DNA of 64,000 bases from Xanthomonas phaseoli pv. phaseoli. Its GTDB lineage: Bacteria > Pseudomonadota > Gammaproteobacteria > Xanthomonadales > Xanthomonadaceae. Positions 9,313 to 18,297 of this stretch are shown here, piece by piece. Both the position numbers and the translations under genes were made by a program. The stretch covers positions 3,844,001-3,908,000 of the forward strand of contig CP094243.1 of assembly GCA_022749655.1 (NCBI GenBank), read 5' to 3'. The notes under the pieces are model-generated. The model saw only the letters and a list, made by a program, of their open reading frames with translations. It did no database searches and had not been told where the DNA came from. The first letter of the stretch is position 1. Each line of letters opens with the position of its first letter.

Positions 9313-10733
9313 GCGTGCAGTCTCCGGGCGGCAAGCCATTGGGTCAGTGCGTAGGCGCCATAGCACAGCGCGACGAACGGGATCCCGCACCACAGCGCAA
9401 TGCGCTGCTGCGGATCGAATGCCAGCCCGATGCAGGCGAGCAGACACAGCAAAAAGCCCAGGATTGGGGTCCACGGATACCACGGCGCACGATACGCCAG
9501 CGTTTCCAGCGCAACGCCATCGCGCAGCAGTTGGCGACGGAAACAGTAATGCGCCGCGCAGATGCTCAGCCATACCACCACCACCGCAAACCCCGAGACC
9601 GCCGAGATCGCAACGAACACGGTGTCGGCCGCATACACGCCGGTGAGCAGTGCCAGCAAGCCGCCCAGCATGCTCAGCGACACGGCGCGCAATGGAATGC
9701 CGCGGCCGGTCAAGCGCGCCAGGCCGCTCGGCAACGTGCCTGCATCGGCCAATGACCACAGCATGCGCGCGGCTGCATACAGGCCGGAATTGGCCGCCGA
9801 CAGGATCGCGGTGAGGATCACCGCGTTCAAGATGTCGGCCGCATATGGAATGCCAAACAACTCGAAGGCGCGCACGAACGGGCTGGTGTCCACGGCCGCT
9901 TGTTTGGCGGGAAGCAACGCCGCCAGCACCAGCACCGTGCCGACGAACAGCACCACCAGCCGCACCAGCGTGGTGCGGATTGCCAGCGGAATCGCGCGTG
10001 CAGGCTGGGCGGTTTCGCCGGCCGCCACGCCGATCAACTCGGTGCCGGAAAATGCGAAATTCACCGCCACCATCGTCATCAAGATCGGCAGCGTGCCATG
10101 CGCAAACCAGCCCTCGGCGCGCAGATGGCGCAGCCCGGGTGCGGGCGAACCATCGGCCAACGGCAACAGACCGATCACCGCCGCGCCGCCCAGCACGATG
10201 AACACCACGATGGTGATCACCTTGATCAACGAAAACCAGAACTCGCCTTCGGCAAACCAGCGCGCCGACACCGTGTTCAGGCCAAAGATCAGCGCGCAGA
10301 ACAGCAGGCACCACGGCCACGCCGGGCTGTGCGGAAACCAGTACTGCATGCAGAAGGCTGCGGCAGTCAGGCTCGAGCCCAATGCCACCGTCCAGGTCAA
10401 CCAGTACAACCATGCCACCACATAGCCAGTCGCCGGGCCGAGGTAACGCGCGGCATACACGTGAAACGCACCGGTCTGCGGCATCGCCACCGCCAGTTCG
10501 CCCAGGCATTGCATCACCAGGTACACCACCAGTGCGCCGATCAGATACGCCAATACCGTGCCCAGCGCGCCGGTACTGGCAATGATGTACCCGGTGTTGA
10601 AGAACAGGCCGGTGCCGATCACCCCGCCCAGCGACAGCATCACCAGATGGCGCACCTGCATGCTGCGCTGGAACTGCGGGGCGGTGCTCGGTGGCGATTC
10701 GGGCATGGGTTTATCTGATCGGGGAGCCTGCAT
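9309..10733 (-). CDS. mmuP: S-methylmethionine/amino acid permease
   Basis: A 474-residue APC-superfamily permease with 12 predicted membrane segments. The first helix carries the [13 protein letters not shown] substrate-binding loop. The amino acid transporter domain fills about residues 25-465. Translationally coupled to mmuM downstream, so the likely substrate is S-methylmethionine; other amino acids are possible. The start may be 10733 or the ATG at 10706 (MPESPP); neither has a strong ribosome site. The 10733 start lies inside a ~97-bp repeat that recurs at 12335, so the upstream DNA of this operon may have been rearranged. Confidence 0.88.
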   Translation of the reverse strand: MQAPRSDKPMPESPPSTAPQFQRSMQVRHLVMLSLGGVIGTGLFFNTGYIIASTGALGTVLAYLIGALVVYLVMQCLGELAVAMPQTGAFHVYAARYLGPATGYVVAWLYWLTWTVALGSSLTAAAFCMQYWFPHSPAWPWCLLFCALIFGLNTVSARWFAEGEFWFSLIKVITIVVFIVLGGAAVIGLLPLADGSPAPGLRHLRAEGWFAHGTLPILMTMVAVNFAFSGTELIGVAAGETAQPARAIPLAIRTTLVRLVVLFVGTVLVLAALLPAKQAAVDTSPFVRAFELFGIPYAADILNAVILTAILSAANSGLYAAARMLWSLADAGTLPSGLARLTGRGIPLRAVSLSMLGGLLALLTGVYAADTVFVAISAVSGFAVVVVWLSICAAHYCFRRQLLRDGVALETLAYRAPWYPWTPILGFLLCLLACIGLAFDPQQRIALWCGIPFVALCYGAYALTQWLAARRLHA

Positions 10734-10830
10734 CCTGCCACGCGCACGCAGACGGGCACAGCCGTGTGCGGGCCAGCCGTGGGCCAGGGCCCGCCTCTGA
10801 CTGGCGGGCGGTGATGCTGCCGACCGGTTC
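10732..10830 (+). repeat. Direct repeat copy A flanking the protease module
   Basis: About 78% identical over 97 bp to copy B at 12335-12430, in the same orientation. Shared blocks include ATCCTGC, ACGGGCACAGCCG, GCGGGCGGT and ATGCTGCCGAC. It lies between mmuP and the 141-residue gene; its right end is 14 bases from that gene's stop codon. Confidence 0.75.
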
Positions 10831-10844
10831 GTTCGTGGTGCCGG

Positions 10845-11270
10845 TCAGGGATCGAGCCGGCAATAGGCGCCCGGTGTGTAGCCGAAGCTCTCGCTCATCG
10901 CCTGGCGGAACTCGGCGAACGTGAAGTCGGTCGCCACCCGCATCAACACGCCGGCATAGGCACCGCCGGTTTTGCCGTTGCTGCCGGTGCCCCACTGCAC
11001 CTGCCAGGTCGCGTAGGCATTACCGTCGTGGGCCTGCGCGCGCTGCAGGTCCACGCGCAGCCCTTTGACCAGTTCCATGCCCGAAATCACGCCTTCGCTG
11101 TTGGCGTAGTTGGCGGGCACGTGGATCACGGTACGGTCGTTGACCTCGCTGCGGCGGATGCCGAGATGGTTGGCGATCTTCGCCGCCAGGTAGTCGTCGA
11201 GCACATGCTTGCGGATCGCGTTGCTGGCACTGCTGAACGTGCCGGTGCGGTTGTTGGTGTAGGTCGTCAT
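10845..11270 (-). CDS. Small protein of unknown function, partner of putative protease
   Basis: A 141-residue protein with no family I recognise. It begins with a polar MTTYTNNRTGTF stretch, then an amphipathic helix (about residues 17-37), a beta segment with TVIHVPANY, and a Gly/Ser-rich loop (WGTGSNGKTGGAYAG). There is no signal peptide or membrane segment, so it is probably cytosolic. An AGAGGA ribosome site precedes the ATG at 11270. It follows the caspase-like gene by 56 bases on the same strand and is most likely co-transcribed. It could be a substrate, inhibitor or effector of that protein; this is inference from position only. Confidence 0.6.
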   Translation of the reverse strand: MTTYTNNRTGTFSSASNAIRKHVLDDYLAAKIANHLGIRRSEVNDRTVIHVPANYANSEGVISGMELVKGLRVDLQRAQAHDGNAYATWQVQWGTGSNGKTGGAYAGVLMRVATDFTFAEFRQAMSESFGYTPGAYCRLDP

Positions 11271-11326
11271 GGAGAAAGTCCTCTGGTGTTGGGTGGATGA
11301 CCGGATGGGCGACGGTGCCGGGCCGG

Positions 11327-12019
11327 TCAGAGCTGGTGCAGGCGTTCGATGAACCGCGTGCGGTCCTCGATGCGCTGGTCGGTGGCGATCAGCGGCCTGC
11401 CCTGCCAGGTCGCCTTGCACACGCGGGCGAGGGTTGCCTCGGCATCGGCGATATCGCCGGCAGTCATCAAGTCCTCGATCGCGGTCAACTGCGCATAGCG
11501 GATCAGCACCCGGTCGCGAGCGAGGTAGACCACCTGGCTGGACGCGGCTGTGGTCACTTGCGCCAGCGCGGTCTCGAGCTGCTCCACTAACGCGGGCAGC
11601 TGGCCCGATGTCAGCGATTCGATGCGATTGCTGTTGCAGATGCTCGACCAGCCGGCAAACATGCCGTCCTCGGTGAGCAAGGGAGCAAATTGCGGCAGCC
11701 AGGCCAGCGAAAAGCAGCTATCGACGATCAGCGCCGGCGTGCGGATGCCGATGGTGACCAGATCCTCGATGAAGCTCGTGACCTTTTCGATACCTGTGCA
11801 GTCGTTTAACTTGGTCGGTGCTCCTTGGTTGTCGACATCGCCGTGGCCGCCGCCGATCCACAGCGTGTCGTAATGCAATTGCGGCGTGCCCCGCCCGGTG
11901 CGCGGCAAGGCCGCGACGATCGCGTCGCGATCGGGCAGCGTGCCGGCCGGGTGCCGGATCACATGCACGCCCTGAGGGATGGATTTGAGATACTCCGGTT
12001 GAAACGCAAGAATGGACAT
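11327..12019 (-). CDS. Putative caspase-fold (CHAT/C14-like) cysteine protease
   Basis: A 230-residue protein I do not recognise as a named family, but with the hallmarks of the caspase-haemoglobinase fold. A hydrophobic strand ends in a His-Gly motif (YDTLWIGGGHGDVDN; His59), and a second strand about 40 residues later ends in a Cys motif (ALIVDSCFS; Cys102), the usual spacing and context of the catalytic dyad. The C-terminal 100 residues are helical. No signal peptide. The downstream gene is a 141-residue unknown protein. Flanking direct repeats suggest an accessory module. Residue identities are seen; protease activity is inferred. Confidence 0.6.
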   Translation of the reverse strand: MSILAFQPEYLKSIPQGVHVIRHPAGTLPDRDAIVAALPRTGRGTPQLHYDTLWIGGGHGDVDNQGAPTKLNDCTGIEKVTSFIEDLVTIGIRTPALIVDSCFSLAWLPQFAPLLTEDGMFAGWSSICNSNRIESLTSGQLPALVEQLETALAQVTTAASSQVVYLARDRVLIRYAQLTAIEDLMTAGDIADAEATLARVCKATWQGRPLIATDQRIEDRTRFIERLHQL

Positions 12020-12659
12020 GGGCAGGCTCGGTTGGCATGGAAGGACGATGCCGCGGCGGCGTCATGCAAACGCGCACCGGTACGACATCGGTGTCCAGCA
12101 TCGGTTGCGTCGACAGTGCAACCCATCGGCAAACCCCTGAGATCGGCCTGCCACGCGGAGGATGTCGGCGGACAGCGCTGCGCTGCCCTTCCGCACCTGC
12201 GTCCAGGAATCGCGCATGCGGCACTTCAGGTCCGTGCAGTGGCCGTTGGCAAATCAGCCGTGCTGTCCTCGATGTGCACGCACAGGGCGCCGCGTTACCC
12301 GCAGTGCATCGCTCCCGCCCGATGTCGATCGGCCATCCTGCGACCGTGCGCAAACGGGCACAGCCGCCGCGCGCGCGCCGTGAACCGGGGCCTGCGGCTG
12401 ACGAGCGGGCGGTTATGCTGCCGACTGGTTTCTGCCGGCCCTACGACATGCCGCACCATCGCCTTCCAGCTTCGCAACCATCCGCGCACGGCCTGCTCGC
12501 TGTGGACTTGCCCACAATCCTGCCGATGCCACGGCAGCCTGCGTGCGATGACGCTGCTGCGTTCCGCATCGCGAGCAGGCGCCTTGCCTTTACGTGCGAC
12601 GCGCCGTCGAGCGTGCCGGCACCGCGCGGCTGGTCGACGGCACTTCATCGGAGCCCCGC
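12020..12659. other. Gap upstream of the protease module
   Basis: 640 bases without a credible gene. It contains the second direct-repeat copy (12335-12430) and should contain the promoters of the protease operon (leftward) and of the VOC gene (rightward). Reading frames here are long only because of high G+C. Confidence 0.5.
12335..12430 (+). repeat. Direct repeat copy B flanking the protease module
   Basis: The second copy of the ~97-bp repeat at 10732-10830, same orientation, about 1.6 kb away. The two copies enclose exactly the two-gene putative protease module. Confidence 0.75.
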
Positions 12660-13049
12660 ATGATGCTCGCCGGCATTCACCACGTAGCCATCATCGCTGG
12701 CGACTACGCGGTCTCCAAACGGTTCTATTGCGACATTTTGGGCCTGCGTGTGCTCGACGAGCATTACCGACAAGCGCGCGACTCGTGGAAGCTGGATCTG
12801 GCGCTGCCCGACGGCGGGCAGATCGAGCTGTTCTCGTTCCCCAACGCGCCACTGCGGCCCAGCCGCCCCGAAGCGCGCGGCTTGCGCCACCTGGCCTTTC
12901 GTGTCGACGACCTGGACGCGGCGGTTGCGCGTCTCAACGCCCACGGCGTGGCGACCGAAGACATCCGCATCGACGAATACACCGGCCGCCGCTTTACTTT
13001 CTTCGCAGACCCGGACGAGCTGCCGCTGGAGCTGTACGAGATCGGCTAG
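12660..13049 (+). CDS. VOC family protein, YaeR/GloA2-like
   Basis: A 129-residue protein with two beta-alpha-beta-beta-beta modules of the vicinal oxygen chelate fold. It matches E. coli YaeR closely in motif order: IHHVAIIAGDYAVSKRFYCDILG at the start, DLALP and ELFSFPNAPLRPS in the middle, GLRHLAFRVDDLDAA in the second module and RFTFFADPDELPLELYE at the end. Metal ligands are probably His7/8, Glu55, His77 and the final Glu. The family is called glyoxalase-like, but the substrate is not established. A CGGAG ribosome site precedes the ATG at 12660; a second ATG follows directly. Confidence 0.88.
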   Translation: MMLAGIHHVAIIAGDYAVSKRFYCDILGLRVLDEHYRQARDSWKLDLALPDGGQIELFSFPNAPLRPSRPEARGLRHLAFRVDDLDAAVARLNAHGVATEDIRIDEYTGRRFTFFADPDELPLELYEIG

Positions 13050-13254
13050 CGCCTGTGCCTGCCGCAACTGCAGTGCAGTGAGGCACGCGTGCCCGTCGCA
13101 TCACGCGCCGAACTTCGCCTCGTGAAGGTGTCGACCATGTGACTCAAGCGCAGGGGCGCGCGGCCGTTATCGAGACGCTGGCGGCATGTCGCCGCAGCGT
13201 CGTCGCAGGCATGGATGCGGCACAGACCAACAGACGCCATGCCGGACCTGACGC

Positions 13255-13800
13255 ATGTTTCATTTCATCCTGCGCATCGTTGTCGCCGTCGCGATCGTGC
13301 TTGCCGGCTGCGGCTTTCTTTTCCCCAAGCGCTATGTCGCGCCAAAACCCGGCGAGCCGTTCGCCACCCTGACGCTGGCCAAGCCCACCAGGCCCGCCCC
13401 GATCCCGATCGAGCCGGTCCAATACTTCGATGTCTTCGACGATGCCAGCTGCGCAAAGGGTGGCCATGGCGGATTTCTGGGCACACTGACGCCGCCCGTC
13501 AACGGCGTACTTGGGAAGTTGAGCAACAATCAGTCTCGCGAGGCGTATTCGGTTGTCCCCGACAGACCGCTGTTCTTACGCGCACGCATGGTGCAAACGC
13601 TCGACTCGCGTCGTCGGAGTCTGACCACAAGCAATTGCACCAACCTGCTGGCATTCACGCCCGCGCCTGGCGAGCACTATGTCGCCAGCCAGCTCTACGA
13701 TGACCAACGTTGTCTGCTCACCGTCATCGACGTCAAGACCGGCGCTGCCCCGGCGGATCTGGAAGTTGTTCCGATTTCAGGCGAGTGCCATGCCGACTAG
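13255..13800 (+). CDS. Putative lipoprotein of unknown function
   Basis: A 181-residue protein with a lipoprotein signal (hydrophobic residues 4-17 ending LAGC, Cys about 19). The mature part is Pro-rich then beta-rich and holds three further cysteines likely to be disulfide-bonded. No known domain. It overlaps the next lipoprotein gene by 11 bases, and the two share their general architecture, so they are probably an operon and possibly ancient duplicates. Confidence 0.7.
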   Translation: MFHFILRIVVAVAIVLAGCGFLFPKRYVAPKPGEPFATLTLAKPTRPAPIPIEPVQYFDVFDDASCAKGGHGGFLGTLTPPVNGVLGKLSNNQSREAYSVVPDRPLFLRARMVQTLDSRRRSLTTSNCTNLLAFTPAPGEHYVASQLYDDQRCLLTVIDVKTGAAPADLEVVPISGECHAD

Positions 13801-14353
13801 ACGCATTTTCTTCACGGCCTTGGTCGCGCTTCTGGCCGGCTGCGGAATGACACGCAGCGCGACGATTTCCTTGTCGACCTTCGATGCGCCACGCGATGGG
13901 CCGCGTGCGCGTGTCCGCCTGGTCACCGAGCGACCCGCACCTGTGCTTTATCCAAACCGCACGTGCGTCGGCGGAACGCTACGTGGCGCCGGCATTGCGC
14001 CAGGCTCGCGGCCCGGTCCGTTCGGCACCGGCGCAGGGCAGAAGATCGGGATACCTGCCGTTGCCGTCAGCGGAGGACGCTACGTGACCGAAACGCAGGT
14101 CAAGGCAGGCGAGCCGATCACCCTGTCCCTGTCGGCAGGCGGCTGCATGGACAACCGCTGCGTGATGAACGCACCGCTGTGCACCGTAAGCCGCAGCTTT
14201 GTCCCTGAGACCGGCCAGGATTATGTCGCCACCATCCTGTCGCATGGGCAGGAGTGCGAGGTGGAAATGTTCCGCATCGTCACCCAGCAGGGACGAACAC
14301 GCCTCATGGCCGAGCAGACGATGGCGGCATCGCACTGCCCCGTTTCAAACTGA
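13790..14353 (+). CDS. Putative lipoprotein of unknown function
   Basis: A 187-residue protein with a lipoprotein signal peptide (RRIFFTALVALLAGC; lipidated Cys about 19). The mature protein is beta-rich with several cysteines, including CMDNRCVM and a C-terminal SHCPVS. The ATG at 13790 lies inside the end of the preceding lipoprotein gene. No known family is apparent; an envelope role is inferred from the signal only. Confidence 0.7.
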   Translation: MPTRRIFFTALVALLAGCGMTRSATISLSTFDAPRDGPRARVRLVTERPAPVLYPNRTCVGGTLRGAGIAPGSRPGPFGTGAGQKIGIPAVAVSGGRYVTETQVKAGEPITLSLSAGGCMDNRCVMNAPLCTVSRSFVPETGQDYVATILSHGQECEVEMFRIVTQQGRTRLMAEQTMAASHCPVSN

Positions 14354-14442
14354 ACGCCCTGACTTTCCCGCACCATACCCCGCGGTATACATTCGCGATC
14401 AGGCCGCCGACGGCGGCCCTAGCAAACCCTGGGAGGGGAACC

Positions 14443-14892
14443 ATGCGCAAGACCTTCAAGACCCTGTTGCTCGCCCTGCCGCTGGCGGCCGCTTCGCTGA
14501 TGGCCCATGCAGCCGATTCGCCGGTGGGCCGCTGGACGACCATCGACGATGAAACCGGCAAGCCCAAATCGGTGGTGCAGATCGAGCAGGCCGCCAATGG
14601 CACGCTGAGCGGCAAGGTGGTCGAGATCCTGCAGTCGTCCAAAGGGCCCAACCCGGTCTGCGACAAGTGCGAAGGCGCGCTCAAGGGCAAGCCGATCAAG
14701 GGCATGACCATCCTGTGGGGCCTCAAGCCCGACGGCACCGCGGTATGGAGCGGCGGCTCGGTACTCGACCCGGCCAAGGGCAAGACCTACAAGTCCAAGA
14801 TCACCCTCACCGATGGCGGCAAGAAGTTGCAGATGCGCGGCTATGTCGGCATCGAAGCGCTGGGCCGTACCCAGACATGGGTGCGTGAGTAG
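14443..14892 (+). CDS. DUF2147 family periplasmic protein
   Basis: A 149-residue protein. A Sec signal peptide (residues 1-23, ending AHAADS) precedes a single DUF2147 domain with [19 protein letters not shown], a CDKC pair, MTILWGLK and the terminal LGRTQTWVR, all typical of the family. The fold is an eight-stranded lipocalin-like barrel, and ligands are unknown. An excellent GGGAGGGG ribosome site precedes the ATG at 14443. A UUCG-loop terminator follows after the repeat array. Confidence 0.9.
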   Translation: MRKTFKTLLLALPLAAASLMAHAADSPVGRWTTIDDETGKPKSVVQIEQAANGTLSGKVVEILQSSKGPNPVCDKCEGALKGKPIKGMTILWGLKPDGTAVWSGGSVLDPAKGKTYKSKITLTDGGKKLQMRGYVGIEALGRTQTWVRE

Positions 14893-14894
14893 CC

Positions 14895-15035
14895 GGGATT
14901 GGGGATTGGGGATTGGGGATTGGGGATTGGGGATTGGGGATTGGGGATTGGGGATTGGGGATTGGGGATTGGGGATTGGGGATTGGGGATTGGGGATTGG
15001 GGATTGGGGAATCGGGAATCGGGAATCGGGAATCG
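14895..15035 (+). repeat. Long GGGGATT 7-bp tandem array
   Basis: About 16-17 near-perfect copies of the 7-bp unit GGGGATT (14895-15010), then four diverged GGGAATC units. The translated WGLGIGD patterns in all frames are artefacts of a period not divisible by 3. It sits between the DUF2147 stop and its terminator. Copy number is likely variable between strains. Runs of four G every 7 bases fit a G-quadruplex motif. Confidence 0.97.
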
Positions 15036-15042
15036 TCAGAGC

Positions 15043-15066
15043 AGGCGTCCTTCGGGGCGCCTTTTT
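15043..15066 (+). terminator. Rho-independent terminator with UUCG loop
   Basis: Stem AGGCGTCC (15043-15050) with GGGCGCCT (15055-15062), TTCG tetraloop, then TTTTG. It terminates the DUF2147 transcript beyond the 7-bp array, so the array would be transcribed. Confidence 0.85.
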
Positions 15067-15179
15067 GTTCTCCAATCCGCAATGCCGGCCCGCGAGAAAA
15101 ATTGAAAGGCAGGGGCGAGCGCCATTGCGCTCCCACGGCCGGCGCCCATCAACAGCGCAAGAAACTTACCCTGCCTCTA

Positions 15180-15213
15180 CCGATTCCCGAATCCCCATTC
15201 CCCATTCCCGCCC
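15180..15213 (-). repeat. Opposed copy of the 7-bp repeat
   Basis: GATTCCC/AATCCCC/ATTCCCC units, the reverse complement of the array at 14895-15035. Together the two clusters bracket about 145 bp directly before metG. Confidence 0.8.
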
Positions 15214-15261
15214 CTTTCCCGACTAATGCGATAATCGCGTGTCCCCCGCATTACGCCTGCC

Positions 15262-17346
15262 ATGACCCGCACCGCACTCGTCACCACTGCCCTGCCGTAC
15301 GCCAACGGCCCGCTGCATCTTGGCCACCTGGTCGGCTACATCCAGGCCGATATCTGGGTGCGCGCGCGCCGGTTGCGCGGCGACAAGACCTGGTTCGTCT
15401 GTGCCGACGACACCCACGGCACACCGATCATGCTGGCCGCCGAGAAGGCGGGTGTGACCCCGGAAGCCTTCATCGCCAACATCCAGGCCAGCCACGAGCG
15501 CGATTTCGCCGCGTTTGGGGTGACCTTCGACCATTACGATTCGACCAATTCGCCGGTCAATCGCGAACTCACCGAAGCCTTCTACGCCAAGCTCGAGGCG
15601 GCAGGCCACATCAGCCGGCGCTCGGTGGCGCAGTTCTACGACACGGCCAAGGGCATGTTCCTGCCGGACCGCTACATCAAGGGCATCTGCCCCAACTGCG
15701 GCAGCCCCGACCAGTACGGCGACAACTGCGAGGTCTGCGGCGCCACGTATGCGCCCACCGAGTTGAAGGAACCGAAGTCGGTGATCTCCGGCGCCACCCC
15801 GGAGCTGCGCGATTCGGAGCATTTCTTTTTCGAAGTCGGCCATTTCGACGGCTTTCTGCGTGAGTGGCTGGCTGGCGACGTGGCATTGCCCGGCGTCAAG
15901 GCCAAGCTCAAGGAATGGCTGGATGCCGAAGGCGGCCTGCGTGCGTGGGATATCTCGCGCGATGCGCCCTACTTCGGCTTCCAGATCCCCGGACAGCCAG
16001 GCAAGTATTTCTACGTGTGGCTGGATGCGCCGATCGGCTACCTGTGCAGCTTCAAGACGCTGTGCGCGCAGATGGGCGAAGACTTCGATGCGCATCTGGT
16101 CGCCGGCACCCAGACCGAGCTGCATCATTTCATCGGCAAGGACATCGTCAATTTTCACGGCCTGTTCTGGCCGGCGGTGCTGCACGGCACCGGCCACCGC
16201 GCGCCAACCCGCCTGCACGTCAACGGCTACCTGACCGTGGACGGCGCCAAGATGTCCAAGTCGCGCGGCACCTTCGTGATGGCGCGGACCTTCCTGGACG
16301 TGGGCCTGGAACCGGAGGCGCTGCGTTACTACTTCGCCGCCAAGTCCTCCGGCGGCGTGGACGACCTGGACCTCAACCTGGGCGATTTCATCGCACGGGT
16401 CAATGCGGATCTGGTCGGCAAGTTCGTCAACCTGGCCAGCCGCTGCGCCGGCTTCATCGGCAAGCGCTTCGACGGCAAGCTGGCCGAGGCGCTACCCGAT
16501 GCCGCGCAGTACGACCGCTTCGTCGCTGCGCTGGCGCCGATCCGCGAAGCTTACGAGCGCAACGATGCAGCCAGCGCGATCCGCCAGACCATGGCGCTGG
16601 CCGACGAGGCCAACAAGTACATCGACGACACCAAGCCATGGGTGATCGCCAAGCAGGACGGCGCCGATGCGCAGCTGCAGTCGGTGTGCACGCAGGGCCT
16701 GAACCTGTTCCGCATCCTGGTGGCCGCGCTCAAGCCGATCCTGCCGCGTACCTGCGCCGAAGCCGAAGCCTTCCTGTCGGCACCGATGACCAGTTGGGAA
16801 GACGTGGTCCGCCCGCTCACGGCGCACACGATCCAGCCCTACACCGCCCTGTTCACCCGTATAGACCCCAAGCTGATCGACGCCATGACCGACGCTTCCA
16901 AAGACACGATGGCCGCACCTGCGGCACCTGCTGCGACCACCAAGTCCGCACCGAGCAAGGCTGACGCAAAGCCTGCCGCCGTTGCGAATCCCGAATCCCA
17001 AACCACCAATCCCGGCCTCATCGGCATCGACGATTTCGCCAAGCTCGACCTGCGCATCGGCAAGGTGCTGGTGTGCGAATTCGTGGAAGGCTCGGACAAG
17101 TTGCTGCGTTTCGAACTGGACGCCGGCGACCTGGGCAAGCGGCAGATCCTCTCCGGCATCCGTGGCAGCTACGGCGAGCCGGAGACGTTGGTGGGCCGCA
17201 GCGTGGTGTTCATCGCCAACCTGGCGCCGCGCAAGATGCGCTTCGGCATCAGCGAGGGCATGATCCTGTCGGCCGGCTTCGACGGCGGCGCCCTGGCGCT
17301 GCTGGATGCCGACAGCGGCGCGCAGCCGGGCATGCCTGTCAGGTAA
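15262..17346 (+). CDS. metG: Methionine--tRNA ligase
   Basis: A 694-residue cytoplasmic class I aminoacyl-tRNA synthetase, full length. The HLGH signature is at residues 19-22, a zinc knuckle Cys143-Cys146-Cys156-Cys159 lies in the connective peptide, and KMSKS is at residues 330-334. A helical anticodon-binding domain ends near residue 540. An Ala/Lys-rich linker leads to a C-terminal EMAPII-like tRNA-binding domain (from about residue 588, [13 protein letters not shown]). Oddly, the linker at residues 576-585 is encoded by DNA resembling the dispersed AATCCC repeat. The ATG at 15262 opens the Rossmann fold and is the obvious start. Confidence 0.97.
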   Translation: MTRTALVTTALPYANGPLHLGHLVGYIQADIWVRARRLRGDKTWFVCADDTHGTPIMLAAEKAGVTPEAFIANIQASHERDFAAFGVTFDHYDSTNSPVNRELTEAFYAKLEAAGHISRRSVAQFYDTAKGMFLPDRYIKGICPNCGSPDQYGDNCEVCGATYAPTELKEPKSVISGATPELRDSEHFFFEVGHFDGFLREWLAGDVALPGVKAKLKEWLDAEGGLRAWDISRDAPYFGFQIPGQPGKYFYVWLDAPIGYLCSFKTLCAQMGEDFDAHLVAGTQTELHHFIGKDIVNFHGLFWPAVLHGTGHRAPTRLHVNGYLTVDGAKMSKSRGTFVMARTFLDVGLEPEALRYYFAAKSSGGVDDLDLNLGDFIARVNADLVGKFVNLASRCAGFIGKRFDGKLAEALPDAAQYDRFVAALAPIREAYERNDAASAIRQTMALADEANKYIDDTKPWVIAKQDGADAQLQSVCTQGLNLFRILVAALKPILPRTCAEAEAFLSAPMTSWEDVVRPLTAHTIQPYTALFTRIDPKLIDAMTDASKDTMAAPAAPAATTKSAPSKADAKPAAVANPESQTTNPGLIGIDDFAKLDLRIGKVLVCEFVEGSDKLLRFELDAGDLGKRQILSGIRGSYGEPETLVGRSVVFIANLAPRKMRFGISEGMILSAGFDGGALALLDADSGAQPGMPVR

Positions 17347-17349
17347 CGC

Positions 17350-17700
17350 GATTGGGGAGATGGGATTTGGGATTGGTAAAAGCCAAACCTGACTTGCTGA
17401 CCCAAGACAAATTTGATGCGTCGTCGATCTTTGACTAGTGCGGGGTTTTAAAGAAGCCCGATACCAAGCTCCTGTTTCCATGCGGTCCGGAGCGTGAAGC
17501 CCCTCTCCTGCGGGAGAGGGGTTGGGGTGAGGGTACGGGGCGAAGCTCTAGTGTCGTTGTAACTGCACGTGGCTTCGCGCGTGCCCTCATCCGCCCCTGC
17601 GGGGCACCTTCTCCCGCACGCGGGAGAAGGGAACAATCAGTCACCGCGCTTTTAACCAATCCCGACTCCCGACTCCCGACTCCCGACTCCCCAATCCCAG
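17350..17700. repeat. REP-like hairpin element between opposed 7-bp repeats
   Basis: The metG-to-HAD gap. Forward GGGGAG/GGGATTT/GGGATT motifs (17350-17376) and reverse CGACTCC/AATCCC motifs (about 17655-17700) bracket a REP-type element. That element has three hairpins: CCCCTCTCC with GGAGAGGGG (17500-17521), GCCCC with GGGGC (17593-17605), and CCTTCTCCCG with CGGGAGAAGG (17607-17630). This hairpin pair around a GGTTGGGGTGAGGG core is a common dispersed element in Xanthomonas. It probably ends or stabilises the metG transcript. Confidence 0.8.
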
Positions 17701-17705
17701 CCCCC

Positions 17706-18296
17706 ATGCACCTGGCCCTGTTCGACTTCGACCACACCATCACCACCTGCGACAGCTATGGGCGTTTCCTGCGCAAGGTGGCAACGCCGGCGCAGGTGGC
17801 AGCGGCGAGATGGCAGGCGGGGCCATGGGTGCTGGGGTTCCGGATGGGCGTGGTGTCTGCAGCCGCACTGCGCGCGCGGGTGACGCGGCTGGTTTTCAGC
17901 GGCCGCTCGCTAGATGAGATGGAAGCGCATGGCGCCGAGTACGCGCGCACTGCGCTGCCGGGCATGCTGCGCGGGGAGATGATGCAACGCATCGACTGGC
18001 ACCAGGCGCAGGGACATGAAGTGGTGCTGGTGTCGGCGTCGCTGGATCTGTATCTGCAACCGTGGTGCACCCGGCATGGGTTGTCGCTGATCTGCAATCG
18101 GCTCGAACACACCGGTGGCGTGCTGAGCGGGCGCTATGCCGAGGGCGACTGCGGGCCGCACAAGGTCGCGCGGATCCGCAGTCAGTACCAATTGCATCGG
18201 TACGACTGCGTGCACGCGTATGGCGACAGCCGCGAAGACAAACCGATGCTCGCACTTGCGCAACAACGCTGGTATCGCGGCAATTTGCTGCACTGA
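17706..18296 (+). CDS. HAD-IB family phosphatase (SerB-like)
   Basis: A 196-residue HAD-superfamily hydrolase of the IB (phosphoserine-phosphatase-like) group. Motif I DFDHT is at residues 7-11 with Asp7 the nucleophile and Asp9 the acid/base. Motif II is VLVSASLD. Motif III/IV is Lys in GPHKVARI and the acidic [11 protein letters not shown] helical cap lies between motifs I and II. Such proteins hydrolyse small phosphomonoesters; the substrate is not evident. The stop codon is one base from the ferredoxin ATG, so the two are co-transcribed. Confidence 0.88.
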   Translation: MHLALFDFDHTITTCDSYGRFLRKVATPAQVAAARWQAGPWVLGFRMGVVSAAALRARVTRLVFSGRSLDEMEAHGAEYARTALPGMLRGEMMQRIDWHQAQGHEVVLVSASLDLYLQPWCTRHGLSLICNRLEHTGGVLSGRYAEGDCGPHKVARIRSQYQLHRYDCVHAYGDSREDKPMLALAQQRWYRGNLLH

Positions 18297-18297
18297 G

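Noticed and set aside
9312..10850. SAM or SAH riboswitch upstream of mmuPM
   Set aside because: The leader region shows only a dispersed repeat; no conserved riboswitch core could be recognised.
14895..15035. CRISPR array
   Set aside because: Units are 7 bp and contiguous, with no spacers.
14899..15863. Long frames with WGLGIGD repeats around the 7-bp array
   Set aside because: All three frames on both strands stay open only because the heptamer contains no stop. No ribosome site or protein-like composition supports them.
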